From Leptospira ainazelensis (lineage in GTDB: Bacteria; Spirochaetota; Leptospiria; Leptospirales; Leptospiraceae): 64,000 bases of DNA. Positions 28,963 through 47,896 of this stretch are shown piece by piece. A program made the position numbers and the translations under genes. The stretch's first letter is position 1; the number at the start of each line of letters is the position of its first letter. The DNA is taken from positions 1-64,000 of the forward strand of contig NZ_JAFFPT010000025.1 in the NCBI RefSeq assembly GCF_016918785.1. Reading direction: 5' to 3'. Under the pieces are notes generated by a model. It saw nothing but the letters and a program-made list of their open reading frames with translations, had not been told where the DNA came from and did no database searches.

Positions 28963-30092
28963 ATCGGACGATGGAACCAAAAGTTATTTATCAAGAGGCC
29001 AATCCTTATGGAACCTTCACCGCGTTTTTAGAAGACGATGGAAGGACGGTTTATCTTTATCTTCAAGGTGAACAGAATCCCGAGTTCGGAATCAAATCCG
29101 TTTGGGTCTGTAATCGTGTGGAAGCGCCCGAGCAAAGAAATCGGGAAGATCTTTCCGACGGTTTAGCGCCTATTCTTCTGAAAGCGGAAGTATTGGATTC
29201 TAAACCTCATGCGGGCTTGGAAGAGAAGGACATTTATTTTATTTGGACGGAGGAAGGCGACGGGGTCGCCCTTTTTTACAAGGAAACGTTGTATGCGTTT
29301 CTTCCTCCCTGGTCCGGAATCAAAGGGTTCCACGGTTATTCCATTCATGCAAAAGTGGATTCTTTAACCGCTTATCCTCTGGGGAATTCGGAGTTCGGTG
29401 TGATTCCCGATCGTGTACAAGCTTCTCGTGATTTTTGGGAAGCTCGTTCCAAACAAGGCGCTTGGAAAGAAATCCAGGAGAAACGTCTTCATTTTTTAGA
29501 ATCAAAACTTGGTAAACACGATAAATATTGGTCTGCGGACGGAGGAAAGTATCCTCAACTCGGAATCGTTCGTTTTCGTTCGCCAATCAATCCCGATCTC
29601 TGGATTTATTCGACAATCGGTATGAGCGCGCAGAATATGCCCTCTGTCGAACTTTTTCATAAGGATTACGAGGATTACGCGCGCATCGAGCTCGTCTTGG
29701 CTGTTAAAATCGGTTCTGAAGGTTTAGAAAGATCGGAATCGTGGGTTCCTCACCTCATCGGCGAGTTGATTCGTTTTCCATGGAATATGGCGAAATGGTT
29801 CGGAAACGGACATACGATTTCGATGTCTCGTAAAGATCCGGAAGCGTTGTATCTCAATTTCACTTCGATTTTATTTCGAGATCTGCAAACGTTCCCTTCC
29901 AATACGGATGTTCCTGATTTGACCGGTTTGATTTCCGAAAACGGAAGACAAGTTCGATTCTTATCCTTATTACCGGTTGCGGAAGAAGAAAAAGAATACG
30001 CACAGAAGGACGGAATTCAATCTTTCCATCAGATCTGGGATGAAAAAAAATTTCCTTGGTTTCACGACTCGGAAAGGCAATCGCTTATCTAA
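28959..30092 (+). CDS. suppressor-of-fused (SUFU) domain protein
   Basis: A 377-residue cytoplasmic protein. The C-terminal half shows the bacterial SUFU-like pattern: IYSTIGMSAQNMP, ARIELVLAVK, SESWVPHLIGELIRFPWNMAKWFGNGHTISM and ISENGRQVRFLSLLPVAEEEKEYAQKDGIQSF. In bacteria this domain is found in proteins proposed as immunity or regulatory factors in polymorphic-toxin systems, but no toxin gene is visible here. The N-terminal about 130 residues are not assigned. It is coupled to the 84-residue protein upstream. Domain call is fairly firm, role is unknown. Confidence 0.75.
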   Translation: MNRTMEPKVIYQEANPYGTFTAFLEDDGRTVYLYLQGEQNPEFGIKSVWVCNRVEAPEQRNREDLSDGLAPILLKAEVLDSKPHAGLEEKDIYFIWTEEGDGVALFYKETLYAFLPPWSGIKGFHGYSIHAKVDSLTAYPLGNSEFGVIPDRVQASRDFWEARSKQGAWKEIQEKRLHFLESKLGKHDKYWSADGGKYPQLGIVRFRSPINPDLWIYSTIGMSAQNMPSVELFHKDYEDYARIELVLAVKIGSEGLERSESWVPHLIGELIRFPWNMAKWFGNGHTISMSRKDPEALYLNFTSILFRDLQTFPSNTDVPDLTGLISENGRQVRFLSLLPVAEEEKEYAQKDGIQSFHQIWDEKKFPWFHDSERQSLI

Positions 30093-30093
30093 G

Positions 30094-30789
<696 letters not shown>

Positions 30790-30835
30790 CTCGAAAGAGC
30801 GATCTAGAACGATCAATTTGATGTGTATAAAAGAA

Positions 30836-30861
30836 AAAACCCGCTTCGAAAAGCGGGTTTT
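30836..30861. terminator. bidirectional intrinsic terminator
   Basis: AAAACCCGCTT and AAGCGGGTTTT form a perfect 11-bp stem with a CGAA loop. T tracts occur on both sides (plus: TTTT; minus: six T residues), so it can end both the plus-strand gene ending at 30789 and the minus-strand 30-residue gene. Confidence 0.85.
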
Positions 30862-30905
30862 AAAGTTTCATCCCTTCTTAGAATGAAAGTGTGTTGCGAG
30901 ATTAC

Positions 30906-31022
<117 letters not shown>

Positions 31023-31156
31023 ATCAGTTCTGAATTTTGTTCAGTTCTAAATGCCGTGATTAGGGACATAATTAATGGATCAAGATAAAAATGTAAAGTG
31101 TTTTAATAAAATTTTACAATTTTTTTTAAAATTTATTTCTCATCATCATTTTTGAT

Positions 31157-33525
<2,369 letters not shown>

Positions 33526-33529
<4 letters not shown>

Positions 33530-34810
33530 GTAGGAAACCTCAGATCATAAAAAGAAATCATAGGTCGAGTTTTCCACGTTAGAATCAAAGGATCGTTTCC
33601 GATTTCTTCTTCGATTTCCCAGCCGATTGATAAAAGATTCTTACCAAAATTGGAATTTCTATGTACTTTGAAATTTTTTCCAGAACTCCTGAGAGAGATC
33701 GTACTTTCGGTTCTTCGAACGACTCCTACTAAAAGATCGTATTCTTCGTTCCAGGTGATTTCTTTGAGATAGGATTCCACGAGGTTTTTTATATAATTCA
33801 AACTTTGAAGGGATTTGGATGTTCTTGCAGAATAAAGAATTCCTAATATATAGCAGAGAACCAAAACGGAAACCTGATTCGTTACTCCTAATTTTAAGAT
33901 TACGAAATACGTTTCTTCACCATCCGCATTTAAGAATTCGACGAGTTCTCCGGGTTCTCTGGAAAGAATTTCGGTCCGAATATTTCCGATCATCGGCGGT
34001 TCCCCGGCTTCTAAGAATTTTCTGATCTTACCGGCGGTTTCCAATTCCTTTCTATACTTTTTGTTTTCAGCGACTTGGGATGAAAGAATGTGATTGTGTA
34101 CCGCGATTCCGCATTTTCCGGAAAGGAAACTTAAATCTTGGCGAACGGAATCCTTCGGAATATTGGAAACCGCAAGAAAACCGAAAAGAGTTTCTCTGTA
34201 AACAAACGGGAGAATGAAATTTGCTCTTAGGCTGACGAAGTCTTCGTTGATTTCGTGATTCTGATCCGGTTCTCCGATCATTGCGCCGTTCTTCTTATTT
34301 AAAATATATTTTAGAAGTTTAGCCTCCGGATTGATTCCATCGTGAGTAATGACTTTTCTTTGTTTTTTTTTCGCATACGTATAAAGTTCGAAGGTTCTGA
34401 GATCGTTATTGAGTAACGCAAGTTTACCGTAGTTACTTTCGGTTAAACGAACCAAATCGGGAAAAACGTTTTTGATCAATCCGTCGTGATCGAATCTTCT
34501 GTATGCCATTCTGGAGGAACGGGGATCGTCGCTTAGATATTCCGAGATTAAAATGGATTTTAGTTTGCCGCTAAGTTTTTCCTGAAGAGGGAATATTACA
34601 AAAACCGCAAACACAAGCGTTGATAAAAGACTTACTTCCATGTAATATTCGATCGCGGTGGGAATCGTAGAAAGAATAAAAAAATAAAGCCCTAGTGCTA
34701 TAAGAATGGAGATTCCCTTTGAGAATAGATTGATGATCCCGGAGATAAGATAGTAGTCCGTCACGAGGGAACGAAATGTTTCTTTAAATCCGGGTTGGTT
34801 ATTTTCGCTA

Positions 34811-34830
<20 letters not shown>
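33526..34830 (-). CDS. GAF plus degenerate SpoIIE-like domain protein (pseudophosphatase)
   Basis: A 434-residue protein with two membrane spans near the N-terminus (about 37-80), a GAF-like domain (about 115-255) and a C-terminal region (about 265-430) that follows the SpoIIE layout: KKYRKELETAGKIRKFLEAGEPP then GNIRTEILSREPGELVEFLNADGEETYFVIL. The metal-binding aspartates are missing: GDFYD is GELVEF and GDVSGHG is LKLGVTNQV. It is therefore probably inactive and regulatory. It overlaps argJ by 20 bp at its start and the active phosphatase by 4 bp at its end. Confidence 0.65.
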
Positions 34831-35968
<1,138 letters not shown>

Positions 35969-36035
35969 TATAAGATCCCTCAACGTGTCTATTGGGATCT
36001 ATATTTGGAAAATTCTTCCTACGGGAAAGAAGAAT

Positions 36036-38131
<2,096 letters not shown>

Positions 38132-38353
38132 CTTTTTTGCCGGCTTTACAGTTGTCTTACAACTTGACTTTCGTTTTTCGAAAAATTCTAAAATTGTAAG
38201 ATTCTGAACGATGTGGACAGATTGTCTATTTCACCGCGCAAAGTTTATAGTTCTAATATTCCAGAAATTCGTTACAATTAGAATACGAAAAAATTACAAA
38301 CTACAGAAAATCGATTCTCATCAAACAATTGGATGACAGAGAGAAAACAAAAA

Positions 38354-38788
38354 TTAATCTTTCTCACCCAATTGTGAATTTATCTTACGAATCAAAGCTC
38401 TTTGACGGAAAATTGAAAAAACCAAAAAACCTCCGAGTAGGAGTGAGCCGATAAGATAGACTTGGTTGAGACTTTTGAGTCTTTCCTGTTCTTCTTCGAT
38501 CGCTTTGATCGCTTCCAGATGAGAAATTAGAAAGTAAAACTTATCCGCGTTCGCCCACTCTTTTTTGGATTCTTCCCGAATTTGAGTGATGAGCACGGCG
38601 GCCTCTTCTTTTTTCATCTTTTGAATCAACGGAAATACTTGGTCTAATTCCGCATTTAGGTATTCCCTTGCTCCCATTACGGGTTTGGAATCGGAGGAAA
38701 CTTTATCCGCAAAAGCGGTCTGAATCGGATTGAATATCAGAAAAATAAGAAGTGTCAAGATCGAAGTTTTTAACGTAGTTGGGTTCAT
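38354..38788 (-). CDS. secreted/membrane hypothetical protein of the second ECF operon
   Basis: A 144-residue protein with a signal peptide (1-27, ending FADKV or near), a periplasmic helical domain (about 30-105) rich in Glu/Lys (QKMKKEEAAVLITQIREESKKEW), and a C-terminal membrane span (109-127) with a basic cytoplasmic end. No named domain. The start overlaps the upstream membrane-protein gene by 4 bp (38785-38788), so it belongs to the ECF sigma operon and may take part in sensing. Confidence 0.7.
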   Translation of the reverse strand: MNPTTLKTSILTLLIFLIFNPIQTAFADKVSSDSKPVMGAREYLNAELDQVFPLIQKMKKEEAAVLITQIREESKKEWANADKFYFLISHLEAIKAIEEEQERLKSLNQVYLIGSLLLGGFLVFSIFRQRALIRKINSQLGEKD

Positions 38789-39166
38789 TCAAAAAATCCT
38801 AATTTGTTTTTCCATTCTTTAGTGTATGGATTTCTATAATGGACAAGATAGATTCCCGCCAGTATCGCGAAAACACAAAAGAGAATGCTGCTCGTTACTA
38901 AAATCAAAGGCAATAATCCTGTTTCAATCAGAAATTCTTTATCGATAAAGAAGAGAACCGTAAGGGGAGAAAATCCCAAAAGAAAGAGACCGGATAAGAT
39001 AATCTTAATATGACGTACGGGAATGATATGAAGCATCACCCTTCTTTTTAAATCGGGAGGTACGATCGTGTTCTCGGAAGTGTTAGCAGGTTCTCCCTCA
39101 AAAAAATGCAGTCTTTCCTCGAGGTCGGGAGGAACGGGCTCGGGAGGTAAAAACTGGGAAGGTGAA

Positions 39167-39183
<17 letters not shown>
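38785..39183 (-). CDS. two-span membrane protein, probable anti-sigma factor
   Basis: A 132-residue protein: about 58 cytoplasmic residues, two spans (60-80 and 88-114) with a short outside loop, and a cytoplasmic tail. No zinc-binding HxxxCxxC motif. It overlaps the sigma gene stop by 17 bp (39167-39183), the arrangement usual for ECF anti-sigmas, and the N-terminus is Pro-rich (PPEPVPPDLEERL). The anti-sigma call rests on position and topology. Confidence 0.6.
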
Positions 39184-39762
<579 letters not shown>

Positions 39763-39766
<4 letters not shown>

Positions 39767-40062
39767 CGAGAATATTTATAATAGCAGAGTAATCCCAACC
39801 CGGTTCCGAGGGGAACGAGTCCGCCGAGCATTGCGAGTGATTGTCCTAATACGGAAATAAATCCGATAGAAAGGGCGATTCCTACAAAAGTGAGAATCAA
39901 TCCTAAGAAAAAAGAATAGGTTCTAAGATCGAAGGACTCTTTTTTGTAAAGCCCCGCTTTGATGATCTCGATCCGTTGTCTATACCACCAATAAAAAACA
40001 AAAAACAACAAAGCGCATCCAAATACGATTCCAAAGATGGGTACAGAATAAAGTACAACTTT
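39763..40062 (-). CDS. DUF6249-like two-span membrane protein without a normal start
   Basis: The frame from 40062 to 39763 encodes about 99 residues, with spans around VPIFGIVFGCALLFFVFYWW and TYSFFLGLILTFVGIALSIGFI, resembling DUF6249 membrane proteins. No ATG or GTG lies in the first 35 codons, and the first TTG (40011) would cut into span 1. The codon just before the frame is TAA (40063-40065), which ends the upstream 30-codon ORF in the same frame. A one-base change in the five-A run (40060-40064 on plus) would instead join a frame starting ATG 40085. So it is disrupted, frameshifted or uses an unusual start. Confidence 0.55.
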
Positions 40063-40151
40063 TTATTCCGATCCGGAACTGGCATTTTGATCCTGAAGGT
40101 GTTTCAGAATCAAGTCCAGCGTTTGTAGTAATTTTGCTTTTTCTTCTGGGT

Positions 40152-40155
<4 letters not shown>
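40063..40155 (-). CDS. 30-residue ORF in the ECF operon
   Basis: Thirty codons from ATG 40155 to TAA 40063, charged and helical (MNPEEKAKLLQTLDLILKHL). Its ATG overlaps the preceding stop by 4 bp, like the other junctions of this operon. It stands in frame with the following membrane-protein frame, separated from it only by its TAA codon. It is either a true small protein or the N-terminal part of a gene broken by a nonsense codon. Confidence 0.5.
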
Positions 40156-40328
<173 letters not shown>

Positions 40329-40354
40329 CGTTTTTACCTCCTTTTAGATTATGT

Positions 40355-40370
40355 CCGATTAAATTATCGG
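40355..40370. promoter_or_regulatory. inverted repeat before the second ECF operon
   Basis: CCGAT and ATCGG arms around TAAATT, 27-42 bp upstream of the first ATG of the operon, in the position of a promoter or operator. Function unknown. No gene is evident in the remainder of 40329-40622; a plus-strand 58-codon frame there lacks a ribosome site. Confidence 0.35.
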
Positions 40371-40550
40371 CAGATTCAAAAATTCCATCGAATAATTTAC
40401 AACTTCTTCCCGGGTCCGATTTACTTTCCATGGAAGAAGGGAAAGCTCCGTCGTTTTTCTACGGAATTCTACAGCGTAATTCGAAAGTGAATTTTATTTT
40501 GGTCCCGCTGAGAACTCAATTCGATACACTTCAAGTGACGACGAAAATTT

Positions 40551-40568
40551 TGTCCCGTGTAAGGGACA
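40551..40568. promoter_or_regulatory. inverted repeat TGTCCC-N6-GGGACA (copy 2)
   Basis: TGTCCCGTGTAAGGGACA, with T/A flanks that extend the arms to 7 bp. Arms and spacing are the same as at 16631-16648. It lies 223 bp upstream of the second ECF operon and 55 bp past the stop of the CoA pyrophosphatase gene. Confidence 0.5.
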
Positions 40569-40622
40569 AGTTCTTATCCACAATTTTCAGACGGAGATCT
40601 AGATGAAGAAAAAAAAGTCTTT

Positions 40623-41297
40623 TTAACTTTTTTTAGAGAATTTACGAATCGGATCAAAAAAAGGAGGAAATCCTAAGTTTGGTTCGACTTGGATGGGTTC
40701 ACGATCGAATTCTGCGTGTTCTCTGAGAAAATTTACGATAATTCTTCCCGTAGCCCCCCAGAGTAATCCTTCTTCCAGGTCGAAATAATAGATTTCCAAC
40801 TCTTTAGCACCGGATCTTCGAATTCGGATCGAATAAAACGGGGCCGTTTCCAATCGATCGAGATCCAATAAAATAGATCGTTCTACTTCTTCCGGATTAG
40901 GACGGAACTGAAACGATCCGTTATAACGCGCTATGAATGGAGAAATGTGAAATCCAGTATGAGTATAAAGTCCCGGATATTCTCCCAGAACCTCGAGGAC
41001 GGAACTGGACTCTCCCATTTCTTCTTCCCATTCTCTAAGTGCGGTTTCCAAAAGATTTTTATCATCGGAAGAATGAGCTCCTCCCGGAAAAGAAATCTGT
41101 CCGGGATGGGCTTTTAGATTCGAATTTCTTTTTTGAAGAATGATCCCTTGAAGCAGGTTCGTTTTTTCGTATATGGGAAGTATAACCGAAGAAGCCCTTG
41201 TTTTTTCTTCTCCGACCAAGGGAGGCGCCGGAATTCCGTTAAAACTTTCTTGAGGAATTGCAAGTTTGTCTTTCAGCGTTTGAAAATCGAATTTCAT
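40623..41297 (-). CDS. NUDIX hydrolase, CoA pyrophosphatase-like
   Basis: A 224-residue NUDIX protein. LQKRNSNLKAHPGQISFPGGAH (55-75) is the extra signature of the CoA-diphosphatase subgroup (YeaB/NudL), and the NUDIX box continues as LLETALREWEEEMGE (82-96) with the REx2EE metal-binding core. It should hydrolyse CoA or acyl-CoA to 4'-phosphopantetheine and 3',5'-ADP. Standing alone on the minus strand, 32 bp beyond the RNase D stop, it may be co-transcribed with that gene. Confidence 0.88.
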   Translation of the reverse strand: MKFDFQTLKDKLAIPQESFNGIPAPPLVGEEKTRASSVILPIYEKTNLLQGIILQKRNSNLKAHPGQISFPGGAHSSDDKNLLETALREWEEEMGESSSVLEVLGEYPGLYTHTGFHISPFIARYNGSFQFRPNPEEVERSILLDLDRLETAPFYSIRIRRSGAKELEIYYFDLEEGLLWGATGRIIVNFLREHAEFDREPIQVEPNLGFPPFFDPIRKFSKKS

Positions 41298-41329
41298 TTC
41301 GAACCTGCATTCAAAAAATTGAATATTCC

Positions 41330-42505
<1,176 letters not shown>

Positions 42506-42506
42506 G

Positions 42507-44010
<1,504 letters not shown>

Positions 44011-44043
44011 ACGGCTTTTTCTTTTTCCAAAGCCCAACTTTCA

Positions 44044-44400
44044 TTAAACTTTATCCGCGGTAGGGTGTTCTTTGTCTATTTTCACTTTGAGATAGTGAAA
44101 CGGCCTCTCGATAATAAGATAAAGAATCCAACAAGAGATAAAAATCTTTAGACAAACTACCTCATAGATCGAAAAGAATCCGGACCAACTGAGATTATCC
44201 ATTCCCTTTCTCACAAATCGAATCGCTAAGATTCCGTGCCAAAGATAAATCGTGTAACTCAATCCGGAAACCGGTCTGAATAAAAAAGAAGAGAAAAACT
44301 TATAAACGGGGCTCGCAGGAATCATCGCCGAGATCGTAAGAAGAATAAAGACGATATGGTAGCTAAGCGTGTGTTCTAAGGTCGAATGTCGTTTTAGAAT
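44044..44400 (-). pseudogene. C-terminal remnant of an acyltransferase-3 membrane protein
   Basis: The reading frame encodes the last three or so spans of an OafA-like acyltransferase: EHTLSYHIVFILLTISAMIP, then LSYTIYLWHGILAIRF and WILYLIIERPFHYLK. The first ATG in frame is at 44325, but similarity extends upstream of it to about 44380, where the frame runs into the MocR-type gene with no start. The N-terminal two-thirds with the catalytic histidine are missing. The intact gene at 48425-49612 ends with similar motifs (LSYTMYLWN, LYLLIERPF), suggesting past duplication and deletion. Confidence 0.8.
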
Positions 44401-44410
44401 TTGCCGTTTA

Positions 44411-45844
44411 TTAGGATTTCTTCAATTGCGCGACCAACTTGCCTAACGTTTTTATTTTTTCTTCCACCTTCGGCGTTAAACGAATTCCACCGCTCAACCT
44501 TAGGAAGTTTCTAAAATTTCCCGTACCCGAAAAAATAGGGCCCGGTGCGATCGAGATGTTGTGTTTCCACGCTTCGTTTTGTAAAAGAAGACTATCCACT
44601 TTATCCGGAAGTTCGATCCAAAATACCAGACCACCTTGCGGATTGGAAATGGATGTGGGTTCCGGAAAAAATTTCAGTACGGATTCCCTAATTTTTGCAA
44701 GATTGGAAGAAAGATCTCTTCGAAGAATTTTTATATTTCTTTCAAAGGAAGTTTTGAGATATTCGCAGAGCGCAATTTGCGGAATGCTTGGGAGCGCCAG
44801 TCTGGAAAGTTTTAATTCTTTTTGAAGTTCCGCGCCCTTTTTTCCGGGAAGAATCCAACCGATTCTCAAATCGGGAGAAATAATTTTAGAATAAGAGGAA
44901 ATCTTATACACAATCTCCTTTTTGTCAAAGGACTTTAAAGACAACGGGCGGGAAGAAGTAAAGAAAAGATCGCCGTAAATATCGTCTTCGATGATTGGTA
45001 TGTTTTTATTCGAACAAAGTTCGACGATGATCTTTTTATTCTCATTGGATAAAAGACTGCCGGTCGGATTTTGAAAGTTCGGATTTAAGACGATACATTG
45101 AATCGAATATTTGTTCAAAGCATCATCTAAATGTGGAAGACTCATTCCATGGATCGGATCCGCGGGGATTTCCAAAACCTTTCTTCCTAATCTTTGAACG
45201 CTTTGAAGAATTCCGAAATAAACCGGAGATTCGACCGCGATCAAATCACCCGGCTTCGTCAAAACTTGGATACAAAGATTCAATGCATCTTGACAGCCGT
45301 TTGTTACGATGATCTCGGATTCGTGGCTCGCAATTCCTTGAAGAGAGGACCGTATAGACAATTGTTTTCGAAGTCCCGGATAACCTTGAGAATTCTGATA
45401 GTTATGGCTATCGGCTATCAGAATTGCCTTTTTTAAGTTTTTATGTAGCGACGGGATCGGCAAAAAATCCCTTTCAGGAATTGCGGTTCCCAACTGGAGA
45501 ATATTAGGATTTTGTAATGAATCTAAAAGAGAAGAAATTCTTTCGTCGATCCCGAAGGAAGAAACGAGTTTGGGCTTTTTGGGCATCGTAGGAACCTTGG
45601 TTCCCATTTTTCTAGAAAGAACGACGTAACCTGATTTCGGCCTGGATTCGATATAACCTTCGTTTTCCAAAAGTTCATAGGCCATTAAAACGGTCGAGAT
45701 GCTGACTTTGCTTTCTACTGAAACTTTCCGCAAAGAAGGTAATTTATCGCCCGCTTTTAGAACTCCTGCTTCAAGCATCGATTTGAGAGAAAGGGCGATG
45801 GACTCATATTTAGAATTTTGATCTGTACTGGTTGAAATGTTCAT
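44411..45844 (-). CDS. MocR/PdxR-type GntR regulator with aminotransferase domain
   Basis: The ATG at 45844 (MNISTSTDQNSKYESIA) gives 477 residues; the frame extends 21 codons upstream, through the divergent promoter. The N-terminal winged helix (about 10-75, AGDKLPSLRKVSVESKVSISTVLMAYELLENEGYIESRPKSGY) is followed by a fold-type I aminotransferase-like domain with VLNPNFQNPTG and SYSKIISPDLRIGW, where Lys binds PLP. Such regulators sense a PLP adduct or amine and usually control the divergent gene. That gene here is a PhzF/aminotransferase operon. Confidence 0.9.
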   Translation of the reverse strand: MNISTSTDQNSKYESIALSLKSMLEAGVLKAGDKLPSLRKVSVESKVSISTVLMAYELLENEGYIESRPKSGYVVLSRKMGTKVPTMPKKPKLVSSFGIDERISSLLDSLQNPNILQLGTAIPERDFLPIPSLHKNLKKAILIADSHNYQNSQGYPGLRKQLSIRSSLQGIASHESEIIVTNGCQDALNLCIQVLTKPGDLIAVESPVYFGILQSVQRLGRKVLEIPADPIHGMSLPHLDDALNKYSIQCIVLNPNFQNPTGSLLSNENKKIIVELCSNKNIPIIEDDIYGDLFFTSSRPLSLKSFDKKEIVYKISSYSKIISPDLRIGWILPGKKGAELQKELKLSRLALPSIPQIALCEYLKTSFERNIKILRRDLSSNLAKIRESVLKFFPEPTSISNPQGGLVFWIELPDKVDSLLLQNEAWKHNISIAPGPIFSGTGNFRNFLRLSGGIRLTPKVEEKIKTLGKLVAQLKKS

Positions 45845-45853
45845 TTCTGTATC

Positions 45854-45883
45854 TGTTATGATTGGTTTAAATTTGTTATAACA
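45854..45883. promoter_or_regulatory. candidate MocR operator
   Basis: TGTTAT occurs at 45854-45859 and 45874-45879, exactly 20 bp apart; the second copy is part of the perfect palindrome TGTTATAACA (45874-45883). The site lies in the 68-bp divergent promoter between the regulator and PhzF genes. Direct repeats about two helix turns apart are how MocR dimers bind elsewhere. Confidence 0.5.
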
Positions 45884-45912
45884 TAGAGTATCATCGAAGG
45901 AAATCATTTTTT

Positions 45913-46695
45913 ATGAGATTAAAAATTCTTCAAATCGACGCCTTTGCCGAAAAAGTATTCCAAGGGAACCCGGCTGCCCTTTGTCCTTTGGAAAATTGGA
46001 TCTCCGAAGATCAAATGCAAAACATCGCATTTGAAAACAACCTAAGCGAGACCGTGTTCTTTGTTCCCGAAGGAGATTCATTTAGGATTCGTTGGTTTAC
46101 TCCGGAACAAGAAGTGGATCTTTGCGGTCACGCCACTCTGGCGACAGCCTTTTATCTTTTCGACAAGGGAATCGTAAAGGAGGACTTCGTTCGCTTTCAA
46201 TCTCTTTCGGGCGAATTATCAGTATTCAAAAAAAAGAATATACTTTATTTGGACTTTCCTTCGCGTAAACCGATCCGCATAAATGAAACTCCGAAAGAAA
46301 TTCTAAATTCATTTTCGATTCTTCCTTTGGAGGTTTGGAAGGCCAGAGATTATCTTTTAGTTTATGAGAATGAAAATGATCTGCGCGAACTTTCTTATAA
46401 AGCGGAGGTCGCGAAAAATTTGGAGACTCTGGGTATTATCGCGACCTGTCCCGGTAAAGATTTTGATTTTTTATCTCGATTCTTTGCGCCCGCCGCCGGA
46501 TTGTACGAAGATCCCGTCACAGGTTCTTCCCATTGTTCCCTGATTCCTTTTTGGTCCGAAAGATTGAACAAAAAAAATCTAAACGCCTATCAAGCTTCGC
46601 GAAGAGGCGGCAAGTTATTCTGCGAAGATTTAGGAGATCGAGTTCGGATCGGAGGAACCTGTGTTCCGTATTTGGAAGGTTGGATCGATATATGA
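45913..46695 (+). CDS. PhzF-family isomerase/epimerase
   Basis: A 260-residue two-domain protein of the PhzF/diaminopimelate-epimerase fold. N-terminal VFQGNPAALCPL and NNLSETVFF, with the conserved active-site Glu46, then DLCGHATLATAFYLF and the second-domain EDPVTGSSHCSLIPFW. Most relatives are uncharacterised; PhzF itself isomerises trans-2,3-dihydro-3-hydroxyanthranilate. There are no phenazine genes here. The stop overlaps the aminotransferase start (46692-46695), so both act together, probably on an amino-acid-like metabolite. Confidence 0.88.
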   Translation: MRLKILQIDAFAEKVFQGNPAALCPLENWISEDQMQNIAFENNLSETVFFVPEGDSFRIRWFTPEQEVDLCGHATLATAFYLFDKGIVKEDFVRFQSLSGELSVFKKKNILYLDFPSRKPIRINETPKEILNSFSILPLEVWKARDYLLVYENENDLRELSYKAEVAKNLETLGIIATCPGKDFDFLSRFFAPAAGLYEDPVTGSSHCSLIPFWSERLNKKNLNAYQASRRGGKLFCEDLGDRVRIGGTCVPYLEGWIDI

Positions 46696-47894
46696 ACGGA
46701 AACGAATTTTTCTTTTCGGATAGAATTTTAAAATCAAATCGATCGTTTATTCGTGAGATTCTAAAAGTAACTTCGCATCCTGAAATTATTTCTTTTGCCG
46801 GAGGACAACCCGATCCGGCGCTGTTTCCTTTAGAAGAATTAAAACACGCTTCCGAGTTGGCGTTTCAAAAACACGGCTCTCGATTGCTTCAATACGGAAT
46901 TTCGGAAGGTTATATCCCTCTCCGAGAAAAAATATATGAAAGATATTATAAAAATATTAAGTATTCGGGGTTGAGTCCGGAGAATATTCTGATCACGACA
47001 GGATCTCAGCAAGCGCTTGATCTGATCGGAAAAATTTTTATCAACCCGGGAGATCCGATTTTGATAGAACGCCCAGGATATTTGGGCGCGATTCAGGCGT
47101 TTTCTCTCTATGAACCTTTTGTGATTGGAATTCCTTTGGAAGACGACGGTTTGGACACTGTCGTATTAGAAAAAACTCTTTCTAATACGAATCCGAAATT
47201 TCTTTATTCCAATCCTACGTTTCAGAACCCGACCGGAAAAACTCTTTCGATTGAAAAAAGAAGGACGATATCCGAAATTTTGAGAAGGGAAAATTGTATT
47301 CTCATAGAGGACAATCCTTACGGAGAAATCCGTTTCGAAAATGAGACGCTTCCAAGTCTCCAATCGTTTTATCCCGAACTAACGATCAGTCTCGGTACTT
47401 TTTCCAAAACTCTGTCTCCCGGATTTCGAGTCGGTTGGGTCTGCGCTCCGAAAGAAATTATAGACAAACTCCTGATCGCAAAACAGGCGAGCGATCTTCA
47501 CTCTAATATTCTTTCGCAGATTATATTGGACGAATATCTTATTCATCACGATCTGGATTTGCAAATCGATAGAATTCGAAATTCTTATAGACTGAAAAAA
47601 GAAAGTATGGAAATCGCTTTGAATCGGTATATGGTCGAATTTGCGGATTGGGTGGCTCCTAAAGGGGGAATGTTTTTCTGGTTGAGATTAAAAAACGATT
47701 TGAACTCGATGAAACTTTTCGAAAGCTCCATTGCAAATAACGTTGCCTTTGTTCCGGGAAATCCGTTTTATACGGGCGAGCCGGAATTAAATACGATGAG
47801 AATCAACTTCTCACATTCTTCGATCGAAACGATTGAGGAAGGAATTCGAAGAATTGGGGAATCGACTCGGAAACTTTCGACGATTTCAGTTTAG
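46692..47894 (+). CDS. PLP-dependent aminotransferase (aminoadipate/aromatic class I/II)
   Basis: Starting at the ATG 46692 that overlaps the PhzF stop, this is a 400-residue fold-type I aminotransferase. ISFAGGQPDPALFP, YSNPTFQNPTGKTLS and the PLP site LGTFSKTLSPGFRVGWV with Schiff-base Lys are those of 2-aminoadipate/valine-pyruvate-type transaminases, the same enzyme branch as the MocR C-terminal domain. No DNA-binding domain is present. The specific substrate is unknown; regulator, PhzF and transaminase form a defined metabolic cassette. Confidence 0.9.
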   Translation: MNGNEFFFSDRILKSNRSFIREILKVTSHPEIISFAGGQPDPALFPLEELKHASELAFQKHGSRLLQYGISEGYIPLREKIYERYYKNIKYSGLSPENILITTGSQQALDLIGKIFINPGDPILIERPGYLGAIQAFSLYEPFVIGIPLEDDGLDTVVLEKTLSNTNPKFLYSNPTFQNPTGKTLSIEKRRTISEILRRENCILIEDNPYGEIRFENETLPSLQSFYPELTISLGTFSKTLSPGFRVGWVCAPKEIIDKLLIAKQASDLHSNILSQIILDEYLIHHDLDLQIDRIRNSYRLKKESMEIALNRYMVEFADWVAPKGGMFFWLRLKNDLNSMKLFESSIANNVAFVPGNPFYTGEPELNTMRINFSHSSIETIEEGIRRIGESTRKLSTISV

Positions 47895-47896
47895 TA

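Noticed and set aside
40430..40606. 58-codon plus-strand ORF
   Set aside because: It has no Shine-Dalgarno sequence, an unremarkable composition and includes the TGTCCC dyad; I treat the region as regulatory.
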